A stretch of 13,743 bases of DNA from Limnochordia bacterium. GTDB taxonomy: Bacteria > Bacillota > Limnochordia > Darwinibacteriales > DTU012. Shown here one piece after another: positions 5,777 to 13,569 of this stretch. The stretch is from positions 1-13,743 of the forward strand of contig SKHL01000209.1 in NCBI GenBank assembly GCA_007116995.1, given 5' to 3'. Both the position numbers and the translations under genes were made by a program. The notes beneath the pieces were generated by a model. That model ran no database searches, was not told the origin of the DNA, and worked only from the letters and a program-made list of their open reading frames with translations. How positions within the stretch are numbered: the first letter of the stretch is position 1; each line of letters opens with the position of its first letter.

Positions 5777-8122
5777 ATGACAACGGAGATCAAGTTGCCA
5801 GCCTACGTTGAGGAAATAATTGTACAGGCGAAAGGCAATGCTGACCTACGCGCAATGGTATATGTGGATCTAGATATAACAGGATTATATCGAGGAAGTT
5901 GGCTCTGTCTAGATGACAGTTGGTTATATGTGATTACGCAACAAGAGTACGCCAACACAGAGCAACAGGCTAAAGTGGTAGAGTCTTCCCGCGCGAAGGG
6001 GCTGCGCAAGCGTAAGCAGCTGGTGAACATCAAAGAGCAGGATGTGGATGAGCGCAATAATCCACGGACAGTAAGGATTAAGTCGAAATATCCAATCAGT
6101 GCCATAACAGAGTTTAAGAACCTTACATCAGCGGGAAGTGCTGCGTTAGTGGCAACTTTTGACGAAGAGGAAATGGTAATAGGACGGGCCTCTCCAGGTA
6201 TAGCCAAAGGATTCAATGATTTTTGTCAGATAGCCAACGCAGTTTTGAAAGGGGAAGAACCGAAGGACGATAAACAAAGGTGCAAAGGCGCAAAGCCATC
6301 ATGCTCAAAGTGCGGTAGAGAGTACTCCGATCCGAATCGTCAGGTTTGCCCCCGTTGCCTGGATAAGAAGTCCCTATTCAAGCGAGTGCTATCATTCACA
6401 CCCCAGTACAGACGACCTATCGTTGCTATGATTTTACTGATGTTTACCAGCGCTATTGTGCGATTAGCAGCTCCGTATTTAGGTGGTCGGGTTTTATTTG
6501 ACGAGGTGTTATTAGAAGGTGGACGTTATGAAGGGATGATTGGTCAAGTCGTGATGATAACGTTCGGCACCCAACTAGCTGGATTGTTACTTAGCATAGC
6601 CCATGGACGAATCAACGCTGGAGTAACTGCTAAGATCGTATATGACTTGAAGACAACTGTCTTTGCAGCCATGCAAAAGCTGTCTCTCAATTTCTATAAT
6701 AAACGTCAAACCGGTTCACTAATGAATAGAGTCAATAATGATGCCATGCATTTACAGTATTTCTTCCATGATGGTGTACCTTATTTTATTGTTAATACCG
6801 TTACTTTACTAGGAATTACTGCAGTGTTGTTTGCGATGAATTGGCGTCTTACAATTTTTGTTTTGTTACCCGTCCCACTAATTATTATGTCAGTTAAGCT
6901 CATTTTCCCTCGATTATGGCGGCTATTCTCAAAGCGGTTCCGGGCTGATGCTTCCCTTAACTCGGTGGTCAACGATTCCTTAACCGGAGTGCGTGTGGTC
7001 AAGGCCTTTGGAAAAGAAGATCAAGAGATTGAGCGTTTTTCTCAGAGAAATAGCAATGTATTTGCAGTAGGGATGGAAGTAGGAAACCTAACCACCACAA
7101 TCTTTCCGTTAATGTCATACATTATGGGATTAGGAGGTTTAATTATCTGGGGTGTTGGTGGTTGGGATGTAATCAATGGCCGCATGACCTTTGGAACTCT
7201 GATTACCTTTACAGGGTATCTGGGGATGCTCTATGGACCCCTTCGCTTTATGACTCACATTGTAGAATGGTGGTCCTCCTGCATGAATTCCGCCCAGCGG
7301 ATATTTGAGATTATTGATTCCCAGGACTATCTGCCCTCACCAGCACAGCCATCACGTTTACCCGAGATTAAAGGTGATGTAGAGGTCCTGGATGTGCAAT
7401 TCTCCTATGAAGAGGGGAAACCTGTCCTAACTGAAGTAAGCTTTCAAGTGAAAGCTGGCGAAATGATTGGGCTAGTAGGTCATTCTGGAGCCGGTAAGTC
7501 TACAATGATAAACTTAATTGCCCGATTGTACGATCCGGAAAAGGGCATCATAAAAATAGATGGGATAGATATTAAGGAAATTTCAAAAGATGACTTGAAT
7601 AGACAAGTGGGCATGGTACTACAAGACACCTTCTTGTTTAACGGTACGATTTATGAGAACATCACCTACGCCAAACCAGACGCAACACCAGAAGAGGTTA
7701 TCCGTTGCGCTCGAATCGCGAATGCCCATGATTTTATTATAAAACTAGCAGATGGGTATGAAACAGTGATCGGGCGTAAAGGCCATGATCTATCAGGAGG
7801 AGAGCGGCAAAGACTATCTATTACTCGGGCTATCTTACATGACCCTAAGATTCTTATCCTAGATGAAGCAACAGCGAGTATTGATACCCAAGCAGAGCAG
7901 CTGATTCAAGAAGCTCTAGAGCAACTAGTGGAGGGTCGCACAACTTTCGCTATCGCTCATCGCTTATCGACACTGCGTAAAGCCAATCGTCTGTTAGTGT
8001 TTGATAAAGGTAAAATTGCTGAAATTGGTACCCATGCAGAACTCATGGAGAAAAAGGGTGTATACCATAAACTATATACAACCCAACGACAAGCATTGAG
8101 ATTAAGCGGTATAGGTGGATGA
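5777..8122 (+). CDS. ABC exporter half-transporter with N-terminal PH-like domain and zinc ribbon
   Basis: This is a 781-aa fused permease/ATPase. About residues 1-160 form a soluble beta-rich domain with a lysine/arginine-rich insertion near 70-85. A zinc ribbon follows: C176-x2-C179-x11-C191-x2-C194. Six membrane helices span about 215-500. The ATPase domain has Walker A GHSGAGKST (568-576), signature LSGGERQ (672-678), Walker B ILILDEA with the catalytic Glu, and an H-loop AIAHRLS. ATPase motifs look fully functional. An ATG at 5771 abuts the AGGAGG ribosome binding site, so the ATG at 5777 was chosen. It lies 30 nt after helD and 36 nt before the DUF1854-type gene. It resembles the ABC protein encoded two genes downstream, and the two probably form a heterodimer in the cytoplasmic membrane. 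The substrate cannot be read from the sequence. Confidence 0.9.
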   Translation: MTTEIKLPAYVEEIIVQAKGNADLRAMVYVDLDITGLYRGSWLCLDDSWLYVITQQEYANTEQQAKVVESSRAKGLRKRKQLVNIKEQDVDERNNPRTVRIKSKYPISAITEFKNLTSAGSAALVATFDEEEMVIGRASPGIAKGFNDFCQIANAVLKGEEPKDDKQRCKGAKPSCSKCGREYSDPNRQVCPRCLDKKSLFKRVLSFTPQYRRPIVAMILLMFTSAIVRLAAPYLGGRVLFDEVLLEGGRYEGMIGQVVMITFGTQLAGLLLSIAHGRINAGVTAKIVYDLKTTVFAAMQKLSLNFYNKRQTGSLMNRVNNDAMHLQYFFHDGVPYFIVNTVTLLGITAVLFAMNWRLTIFVLLPVPLIIMSVKLIFPRLWRLFSKRFRADASLNSVVNDSLTGVRVVKAFGKEDQEIERFSQRNSNVFAVGMEVGNLTTTIFPLMSYIMGLGGLIIWGVGGWDVINGRMTFGTLITFTGYLGMLYGPLRFMTHIVEWWSSCMNSAQRIFEIIDSQDYLPSPAQPSRLPEIKGDVEVLDVQFSYEEGKPVLTEVSFQVKAGEMIGLVGHSGAGKSTMINLIARLYDPEKGIIKIDGIDIKEISKDDLNRQVGMVLQDTFLFNGTIYENITYAKPDATPEEVIRCARIANAHDFIIKLADGYETVIGRKGHDLSGGERQRLSITRAILHDPKILILDEATASIDTQAEQLIQEALEQLVEGRTTFAIAHRLSTLRKANRLLVFDKGKIAEIGTHAELMEKKGVYHKLYTTQRQALRLSGIGG

Positions 8123-8158
8123 GAACCCTGCCTCTGCCGATTTTAAGGAGGTTATACC

Positions 8159-8914
8159 TTGACTAGTTCAAATGCTGTAGCAAAGCAACAGGAAAAAAGT
8201 GAAAAAGAGACTGAGAATGAGAAGCAGATTGACCAGAAGCAAGACAACAAAGAAACACCAAACGGACCCGGAGGCAAAGGGTTATCAGTGGTAACTGACA
8301 GTGCGAAAAAAGATCAACAACAAACCAAATCAGATAGTACTAAAACGGATGATCAACCGAAGCGGGACGGCGGTCTAGAGCAAGGTCCCACGAACACCGA
8401 TGATGGATTAGAGGATATAGATAAGATAATTGAGATTCGGTATCTAGAACCAAAGGAAGCTATGTTTTCCACTACAGCCGGTGGCGTGTTGTCTCTGCAA
8501 ATAGGGAAAGAATCCTATTCAAAAGTGGATCTCTATCAAGCATTCCCCTTTACCTTTGAAAATAAATTCATTTCGGTTCGCAATGAAAAAGGTGATGAGA
8601 TCGGGATCGTTGCAGATGCAGATGAGTTCGACAGAAAATCCAAAGATGCAATCCTTCACGAACTACAATGGCGCTATTATGCTCCGCAAATTCTGCGAAT
8701 CCTAGGGCTTAAGGATGAGTTCGGTCATCTTTATTGGGATGTAGAAACAGATAGGGGATATCGTAAATTCGTAACCCGTGGGAGAGAGGATGGAATTCAA
8801 CCTATCACTGAAAACAGACTGCTCGTAGTAGACATGACAGGGAATAGATTTGAAATCCCCAATATAAACGCCTTAGATACAAAGAGCCTTCGTTATTTGG
8901 AGTCACTGGTATAG
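8159..8914 (+). CDS. DUF1854-type protein, ABC exporter partner
   Basis: This is a 251-aa soluble protein without signal peptide or membrane helix. Residues 1-85 are a low-complexity, probably disordered tail rich in K, Q, E, D and T. Residues about 88-251 look like the DUF1854 domain: an FPFTFENKFISVRNEKGDEIG strand pair, a HELQWRYYAPQILRI helix, the DVETDRGYRKFVTRG segment, then VVDMTGNRFEIPNINALD. The start is TTG at 8159, fixed by AAGGAGG (8145-8151) at ideal spacing. DUF1854 proteins are, from memory, found beside ABC transporters of this type, including loci annotated with cyanophycin metabolism. No cyanophycin gene is present here. Sitting between the two ABC halves, it is likely an accessory or regulatory subunit; the molecular function is unknown. 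Confidence 0.75.
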   Translation: MTSSNAVAKQQEKSEKETENEKQIDQKQDNKETPNGPGGKGLSVVTDSAKKDQQQTKSDSTKTDDQPKRDGGLEQGPTNTDDGLEDIDKIIEIRYLEPKEAMFSTTAGGVLSLQIGKESYSKVDLYQAFPFTFENKFISVRNEKGDEIGIVADADEFDRKSKDAILHELQWRYYAPQILRILGLKDEFGHLYWDVETDRGYRKFVTRGREDGIQPITENRLLVVDMTGNRFEIPNINALDTKSLRYLESLV

Positions 8915-8976
8915 ACATATAACTAGATTTGCCAGGAATTTCTAACCCTAAATTCATTGTTTGTGAGGTGGCTAAA

Positions 8977-11211
8977 ATGAGTGCAGTGACTGCAACAAAA
9001 GGAATAGAACACTATGAGGAAGTACAGGTGTCAATTCCAGAAGGAATCTTAAAAGCAGATGAGTCTATTCTATTTGAGTTACCTATAAAAATAGGCCCGC
9101 TAGGTCAATTCATGGCGGCAAAGGTGATCGTTACGCAGCAGCGAATTTTGCGATTTGAAGCAGAAGACAGGTCTTCTGTGCAGTTAGCTAAGTCCTATGA
9201 TATTAGCAGCATCACCAAAATCGAAGCTCAAGGCCTGGTGGGAAATGGCCGTTTGGTGGTATGGTTAGGTGAGGATAAAGTAGATTGCATTGCTCGCTAT
9301 GTGGTCGATGATCAACCGCTATACTCAGCGGCCGCTCGCTATGTAACCCGCTACTTAGAGGACAATAAACTGCGTCCGATCGGTCCTATGGAGCTAGACA
9401 AATGTCCAAAATGTAATCGTCCATTACGAGCAAATAGCAAGGTCTGTCCTGCTTGCATCGATAAACGCAAGTTAATAAAACGGTTGTGGGAGATAACATT
9501 ACCCCATGTTTGGCTCGTAATTGAGGCTATGGCAATCTTTTTCGTTTTAGCGGGGGTAAACTTGATGCTGCCCCAAATTCAACGACTCCTAATCGATAAT
9601 GTACTACGCCCTCAGCTCTTGGATCTGTGGTTGTTGCTCATCCTAGTGGGAGGCCTAGCATTAGGGCGCTTGCTTAATGTAGGCCTCTCTATCTGGCGAG
9701 GCCGGATCATGGTGAAGCTTAGTGCACGTCTTGGTCGAGAGTTGCGAGAATTGGTATATACTAAAATTCAAGCCCTATCGCTTAGATTTGTCGATCAGAG
9801 AAAAACAGGAGATTTGATGAACCGAATTAGTGGAGATACAAGTCATATTCAGTCTTTTTTACAACATCAAGTACCCGATGTAATTAGTCAAGGAATAATT
9901 TTTGTAGGAATAGGTGTAATTCTGTTTATCACCAATTGGCGACTAGCCTTTCTGGTCTTAATACCAGCTCCCTTGATAGTCTGGCTATCTCGGATAACCT
10001 GGATGAAAATCCGCAACATGTATCGCAGGCAGCGTAGATTAGGAGATAAGACCAACTCACTGTTACAGGATATTCTTTCGGGAATTCGAGTTGTTAAGGC
10101 ATTTGGTGGAGAAGATAGAGAGGTGATACGGTTTACAGCGTTCTCTAAAGAATTTGCTGATGTAACCGCCTACAATGAGAAGACGTTTAACACGCTATAC
10201 CCTTCCTTAAGCTTCGTAATGGGTTTAGGTAACTTTTTGATCTTCTATTTTGGTGGACATATGGTGTATGGCGAACAGCTTCTAGTCGGTGAATTATTCC
10301 TATTCTCAGCCTATGCAGGCATGATTTACCAACCCCTCCAATACCTTACTTTTGTTCCCCGCTGGTTCCACCAGGCCATGACATCGTGTGAGCGGATCTT
10401 TGAGGTTATTGACCAACAACCTGATGTAGAAGATAAAAAAGATGCAGCACCGCTTCCGAATATTAAAGGAAGAATCCACCTGAATGATGTAACCTTCGGC
10501 TATGTTAAGCATGAACCTGTCCTACAAGACATCGATCTAGAGATCAAAGAAGGGGAAATGATTGGATTAGTAGGTCACTCAGGAGCCGGCAAATCCACAC
10601 TGATCAACCTTGTGAATCGTTTTTACGATGTTGATGAAGGCGCTATCTTAATTGATGGTATAGACATCCGAAACATTCCCCAACGAGACTTGCGTCGACA
10701 AATCGGTGTAGTACTACAGGATACCTTCCTGTTCTCCGGAACTATCTGGGAAAACATCGCATACGCCAAACAAGACGCAACAGCAGAGGATATTCTCCGG
10801 GCGGCCAAAATCGCTAACGCCCACGACTTTATTATGAAATTCACTGACGGATATGATACCCGAGTAGGCGAGCGAGGGCAACGCCTATCCGGAGGAGAGC
10901 GACAAAGGATAGCCATCGCTCGAGCTGTACTCCATGATCCTAAGATTTTGATCCTTGACGAAGCAACTTCATCTGTAGACAGTCAGACAGAGAAACAAAT
11001 TCAAGATGCCCTGCGACGCTTAGTAGCGAATCGAACAACAATCGCCATCGCACATCGACTGTCCACCCTGCGATTCGCCAATAGGTTGATGGTACTAGAT
11101 CATGGAAAACAGGCAGAATTAGGTACCCATGACGAACTTATGCGTCTAAAGGGAGCCTATTTTAAGCTAGTTATGGCCCAAAAGCAGATGGCCAACATGA
11201 AAGCAATGTAA
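8977..11211 (+). CDS. Second ABC exporter half-transporter with PH-like domain and zinc ribbon
   Basis: This 744-aa fused permease/ATPase has the same architecture as the ABC protein encoded at 5777-8122. A PH-like N-terminus (about 30-130) contains the TQQRILRF and SYDISSITKIEAQG strands. A zinc ribbon follows: C143-x2-C146-x10-C157-x2-C160. Six membrane helices span about 180-465. The ATPase domain has Walker A GHSGAGKST (533-541), signature LSGGERQ (637-643), Walker B ILILDEATSSVD and H-loop AIAHRLS. Both ABC proteins keep the catalytic Glu, so neither appears to be a degenerate partner. A longer ORF starts at TTG 8929, but GAGGTG (8965-8970) is well placed for the ATG at 8977, which was chosen. 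It is the last gene of the helD operon. No clear terminator follows before the ISL3 remnant. Confidence 0.9.
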   Translation: MSAVTATKGIEHYEEVQVSIPEGILKADESILFELPIKIGPLGQFMAAKVIVTQQRILRFEAEDRSSVQLAKSYDISSITKIEAQGLVGNGRLVVWLGEDKVDCIARYVVDDQPLYSAAARYVTRYLEDNKLRPIGPMELDKCPKCNRPLRANSKVCPACIDKRKLIKRLWEITLPHVWLVIEAMAIFFVLAGVNLMLPQIQRLLIDNVLRPQLLDLWLLLILVGGLALGRLLNVGLSIWRGRIMVKLSARLGRELRELVYTKIQALSLRFVDQRKTGDLMNRISGDTSHIQSFLQHQVPDVISQGIIFVGIGVILFITNWRLAFLVLIPAPLIVWLSRITWMKIRNMYRRQRRLGDKTNSLLQDILSGIRVVKAFGGEDREVIRFTAFSKEFADVTAYNEKTFNTLYPSLSFVMGLGNFLIFYFGGHMVYGEQLLVGELFLFSAYAGMIYQPLQYLTFVPRWFHQAMTSCERIFEVIDQQPDVEDKKDAAPLPNIKGRIHLNDVTFGYVKHEPVLQDIDLEIKEGEMIGLVGHSGAGKSTLINLVNRFYDVDEGAILIDGIDIRNIPQRDLRRQIGVVLQDTFLFSGTIWENIAYAKQDATAEDILRAAKIANAHDFIMKFTDGYDTRVGERGQRLSGGERQRIAIARAVLHDPKILILDEATSSVDSQTEKQIQDALRRLVANRTTIAIAHRLSTLRFANRLMVLDHGKQAELGTHDELMRLKGAYFKLVMAQKQMANMKAM

Positions 11212-11249
11212 TAAGTGCACTAAAGGCACTACAGGATATAAAGCAATTA

Positions 11250-11275
11250 GGTTCTTCTCCCAATGTGTTGATCAA
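11250..11275 (+). repeat. Left terminal inverted repeat of the ISL3 remnant
   Basis: This 26-base end begins GGTTCTTCTCCCAATG. Its reverse complement matches 11770-11795 at 18 of 26 positions, including an unbroken inner block TTGATCAACA. Confidence 0.65.
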
Positions 11276-11777
11276 TTTACCCCTTTCCAGGCCTTATGGT
11301 ACTCCTGTCGTCGCACTGTGGTGATGACTTTATTGTAGTTGGCCACAATGTGGTAGAAGTCATAAACAATCGTAGCCTTTGGGCAGATCTCTTTAACTGC
11401 TAAGGTAAATGGCTCCCACATATCCATAGCTATAGCCTCTATATTGTCTCGTGTGGCTTTAGGCATCTGGTCAAAGAATCTCTTCAGGGTCTCTTTGGTA
11501 TTGCTTTCGCCTGCCCAGATTACTCTGCCTGTTTCGTAATCTATTGCGATCGTCAGATATCTATGGGGGCTAGCATAGATATCTCATTCACAGCCAATAC
11601 ACGTAGACCTGAATAGTCAATTTCCCGGTAGTCTTCTTTAAGACCTTTCTTGTAGATGTTCTTTGCGGTCTTCCAATCAAGGCTGCTACACTCCGTTACT
11701 TCAGAAAAAGTCGCCTTCATATGATGACTAATACAGAGATTCTTACCTTTGCTAATTTTAAAATGCATTTTGATCAA
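11272..11777 (-). pseudogene. ISL3-family transposase, truncated at both ends, frameshifted and catalytically dead
   Basis: Reading the minus strand, 11777-11553 encodes the helix-turn-helix part (LDWKTAKNIYKKGL) and the start of the catalytic domain (DYSGLRVLAVNEIS). The frame then breaks. A +1 frame continues with HRYLTIAIDYETGRVIWAGE, then SNTKETLKRFFDQMPKA, and on through IVYDFYHIVANYN to 11272. One C is missing from the run at 11565-11569 (five present, six needed). The first catalytic Asp of the DDE triad is Asn here (NEIS instead of DEIS, codon 11586-11588). About 165 residues remain of the roughly 400 usual for the family; the N-terminal zinc-binding part and the C-terminal Glu region are gone. 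It cannot act as a transposase. Confidence 0.85.
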
Positions 11778-11795
11778 CAGTTACGGAGATGACGA
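11770..11795 (-). repeat. Right terminal inverted repeat of the ISL3 remnant
   Basis: This is the partner of 11250-11275, with 18 of 26 positions matching. The inner 10 bases TTGATCAACA are identical and the outer five bases are mostly diverged, which suggests decay of this end. The transposase fragment begins inside or next to this repeat, so the usual N-terminal coding part is deleted. Confidence 0.6.
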
Positions 11796-11829
11796 TATTA
11801 GCACACGAGGTTACCTATCCGATGATTAG

Positions 11830-11854
11830 CAGGCTCCTTGTTATTAGGAGCCTG
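11830..11854 (+). terminator. Terminator-like hairpin
   Basis: CAGGCTCCT (11830-11838) and AGGAGCCTG (11846-11854) form a perfect 9-bp GC-rich stem with a 7-nt loop, followed by TCTTACTT, a weak T-rich tail. It is the first good hairpin after the ABC operon and may be its terminator, displaced by the IS insertion. The poor T tract keeps confidence moderate. Confidence 0.5.
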
Positions 11855-12013
11855 TCTTACTTGTTATGGTGTAAACAGCATAATCTTACCGAACTAAATG
11901 GAAAGGTACTCAAATCAGAGATAACTCAGAGCGCTGATGAGTTAAGCTGTAGATTTGATTTACCTAGTTAGAAGGAATGTTTAATAATATATTGAAATAT
12001 TTCCAGGGAGACA

Positions 12014-12061
12014 AAACTAGGTGGGGTGACGCAAGTCAAATATGGTCCCCTTCTGTAGTTT
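12014..12061. repeat. Nested inverted repeats in the integrase leader
   Basis: Three nested pairings occur: AAACTA (12014-12019) with TAGTTT (12056-12061), GGGG (12023-12026) with CCCC (12047-12050), and TGAC (12027-12030) with GTCA (12035-12038) around GCAA. The left arm is contiguous from GGGG to TGAC, while the right arm has an 8-nt bulge. It ends 39 bases before the integrase start. It may be a leader RNA hairpin or a recombination site of the integrase; neither can be shown here. Confidence 0.4.
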
Positions 12062-12100
12062 GATCTTGGACATGCCCAGAGGTGATTAAAGGGGAAGTTA

Positions 12101-13504
12101 ATGGCTATTATTGAAATCAGAAGATTCTCAGTAGGGAAGATCTCGGTTAGATTTGAATTTTCGCACAGGTTAGTAGATGAAATCCAGACATTATCCAACG
12201 TAAGCTGGAACAGCGAAGATCAATGCTGGATAGCACCTGCCTATCATGAGTTGCTTTACCAGATATTAGATTTGTTTAAAGCTGAAGACATTAGATTAGA
12301 TCCGCTAATTGTAGACAAGTTTAAGATAAACACCACAGATAGAAAGATATCAATCTTAACTGTGGAGAAGAATCGGTTGAAACATAAGCCCTCTATCGAG
12401 CGCTCTGCAAGTACCAATACCAATACATGCTCCAATTTACCTCATGGGCATCCCAACAATAAAGTAAGAAGTAACTACCAAAACGAGACAACGGAGGATA
12501 GGGGCCAAAAGAGTGACCCTATGTGGTCTGAACCACCGCGTAGTCGTTCTTCAGATGACCAAAGTCTATCTGGATTAGACCCGATTAAAATGATTAAGCA
12601 ACGTTGGTACTCTGGAGAGTTAAGCAGCAGTCAACCTAACCCATTGAATACAAGTGCTGACCTTGTTAGTAATCTAGAACGGTTATTGCGGCTTAGGGCG
12701 TATAGCCTTCAGACACGCAAAGTCTATTTAGGTCATGCAAGACGTTACTTGCTCTATCTAATCACTGTGGATGAGGATATCAGTATAACTAGTGCACAGG
12801 AGTTTCTCTTAATGTTGCTTGATGAACGACAGTACTCATCTGCCTATGTTAATCAGGCAGTCAGTGCGCTTAAGCTATTGTTTTTTTCAAGGGGGGGTGA
12901 GTCAGAAAAAACATTAAGTGTGGATATGCCTAGACCAAAGCATGACAAGAAGCTTCCGGTGGTTTTGAATACCGACCAAGTTTATCAGATTTTGACTGCC
13001 CCAAATAACTTAAAGCACCAAGCCATCTTAAGCGTAACATATTCTGGAGGCTTAAGAGTAAGTGAAACTGTATGCCTACAACCACGAGATATAGATAGCG
13101 CGAGAAATCTCATCCATGTACGTTTGGGCAAAGGAAGAAAAGACAGATATACTCTACTATCACAACTTGCATTAGAGACACTGAGAACATACTACAGAGC
13201 AGTGCGCCCCTCAAAATGGTTGTTCCCTGGAAGAAAAGCGGGAACCCACTTGACCGTCCGTTCGGTTCAAAGAGTATTTGAGATAGCTCACAAAAAAACT
13301 GGACTATGCAAAGATGTCTCAGTGCACTCGTTGAGACATTCGTTTGCAACGCACCTGCTAGAACAAGGTGTAGACATACGGATTATTCAAGAACTGTTAG
13401 GTCACAAGAGCAGTAAAACAACAGAAATATATACCCATGTTACCTGTAACACAATTAGTAAGATCCAAAGTCCATTAGACCGGTTCATTAATTATAGAGA
13501 TTAA
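12101..13504 (+). CDS. Tyrosine recombinase (phage/XerC-D-type integrase) with extra N-terminal domain
   Basis: This site-specific recombinase cuts and rejoins DNA through a tyrosine nucleophile. All catalytic residues are visible: R319 in SGGLRVSE, K344 in GKGRKDR, H409 and R412 in HSLRHSFATHLLE, H435 in LGHKSS, and Y444 in TEIYTHV. The SAM-like core-binding domain is about residues 190-275 and the catalytic domain about 285-455. At 467 aa it is about 160 residues longer than XerC/D. The excess consists of an N-terminal domain (1-65) with a VSWNSEDQCWIAPAYHELL pattern, reminiscent of a small HARP-like fold, plus a polar Ser/Asn/Arg-rich linker (about 85-185). ATG follows AAAGGGG at good spacing. 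The frame crosses T7 and G7 runs (12881-12897). The context beside an IS remnant suggests a mobile element, not the housekeeping Xer system. Confidence 0.9.
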   Translation: MAIIEIRRFSVGKISVRFEFSHRLVDEIQTLSNVSWNSEDQCWIAPAYHELLYQILDLFKAEDIRLDPLIVDKFKINTTDRKISILTVEKNRLKHKPSIERSASTNTNTCSNLPHGHPNNKVRSNYQNETTEDRGQKSDPMWSEPPRSRSSDDQSLSGLDPIKMIKQRWYSGELSSSQPNPLNTSADLVSNLERLLRLRAYSLQTRKVYLGHARRYLLYLITVDEDISITSAQEFLLMLLDERQYSSAYVNQAVSALKLLFFSRGGESEKTLSVDMPRPKHDKKLPVVLNTDQVYQILTAPNNLKHQAILSVTYSGGLRVSETVCLQPRDIDSARNLIHVRLGKGRKDRYTLLSQLALETLRTYYRAVRPSKWLFPGRKAGTHLTVRSVQRVFEIAHKKTGLCKDVSVHSLRHSFATHLLEQGVDIRIIQELLGHKSSKTTEIYTHVTCNTISKIQSPLDRFINYRD

Positions 13505-13569
13505 ACTCACGGTTGAAGACAGGGCTTCTCGCAGCGTTTTGCTGAATAACCGGATAGAGTGACTGAGGA

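Larger units (their letters stand above)
11250..11795 (-). mobile_element. Internally deleted ISL3-family insertion sequence remnant
   Basis: A segment of about 546 bases is bounded by imperfect inverted repeats and contains a broken ISL3-type transposase on the minus strand. Full ISL3 elements are usually 1.2-1.6 kb, so more than half is missing. The left end starts GGTTCTTCTCCC, which resembles ISL3-family termini. No convincing 8-bp target duplication was seen: the flanks are AGCAATTA on the left and TATTAGCA on the right. The right outer tip is diverged. The element lies directly behind the ABC operon. Confidence 0.75.
11796..12100. other. Intergenic stretch between the IS remnant and the integrase
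   Basis: It contains a strong hairpin at 11830-11854 and a nested inverted-repeat structure at 12014-12061, both listed separately. A 60-codon ORF at 11789-11971 runs through the first hairpin and resembles nothing I know. An AT-rich patch near 11980-12000 may hold the integrase promoter, but no consensus pair of boxes could be assigned. Confidence 0.4.

Noticed and set aside
5803..6216. 137-codon minus-strand ORF opposite the first ABC gene
   Set aside because: Lies antisense to the conserved N-terminal domain; the composition is Ser/Thr-rich shadow sequence with no motif.
11214..11235. Short hairpin AGTGC/GCACT right after the second ABC gene as operon terminator
   Set aside because: Only a 5-bp stem and no T tract follows, so it does not qualify as an intrinsic terminator.
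11789..11971. 60-codon ORF between IS remnant and integrase
   Set aside because: Its GGAG abuts the ATG, it passes through the strong hairpin at 11830-11854, and the peptide shows no family features.
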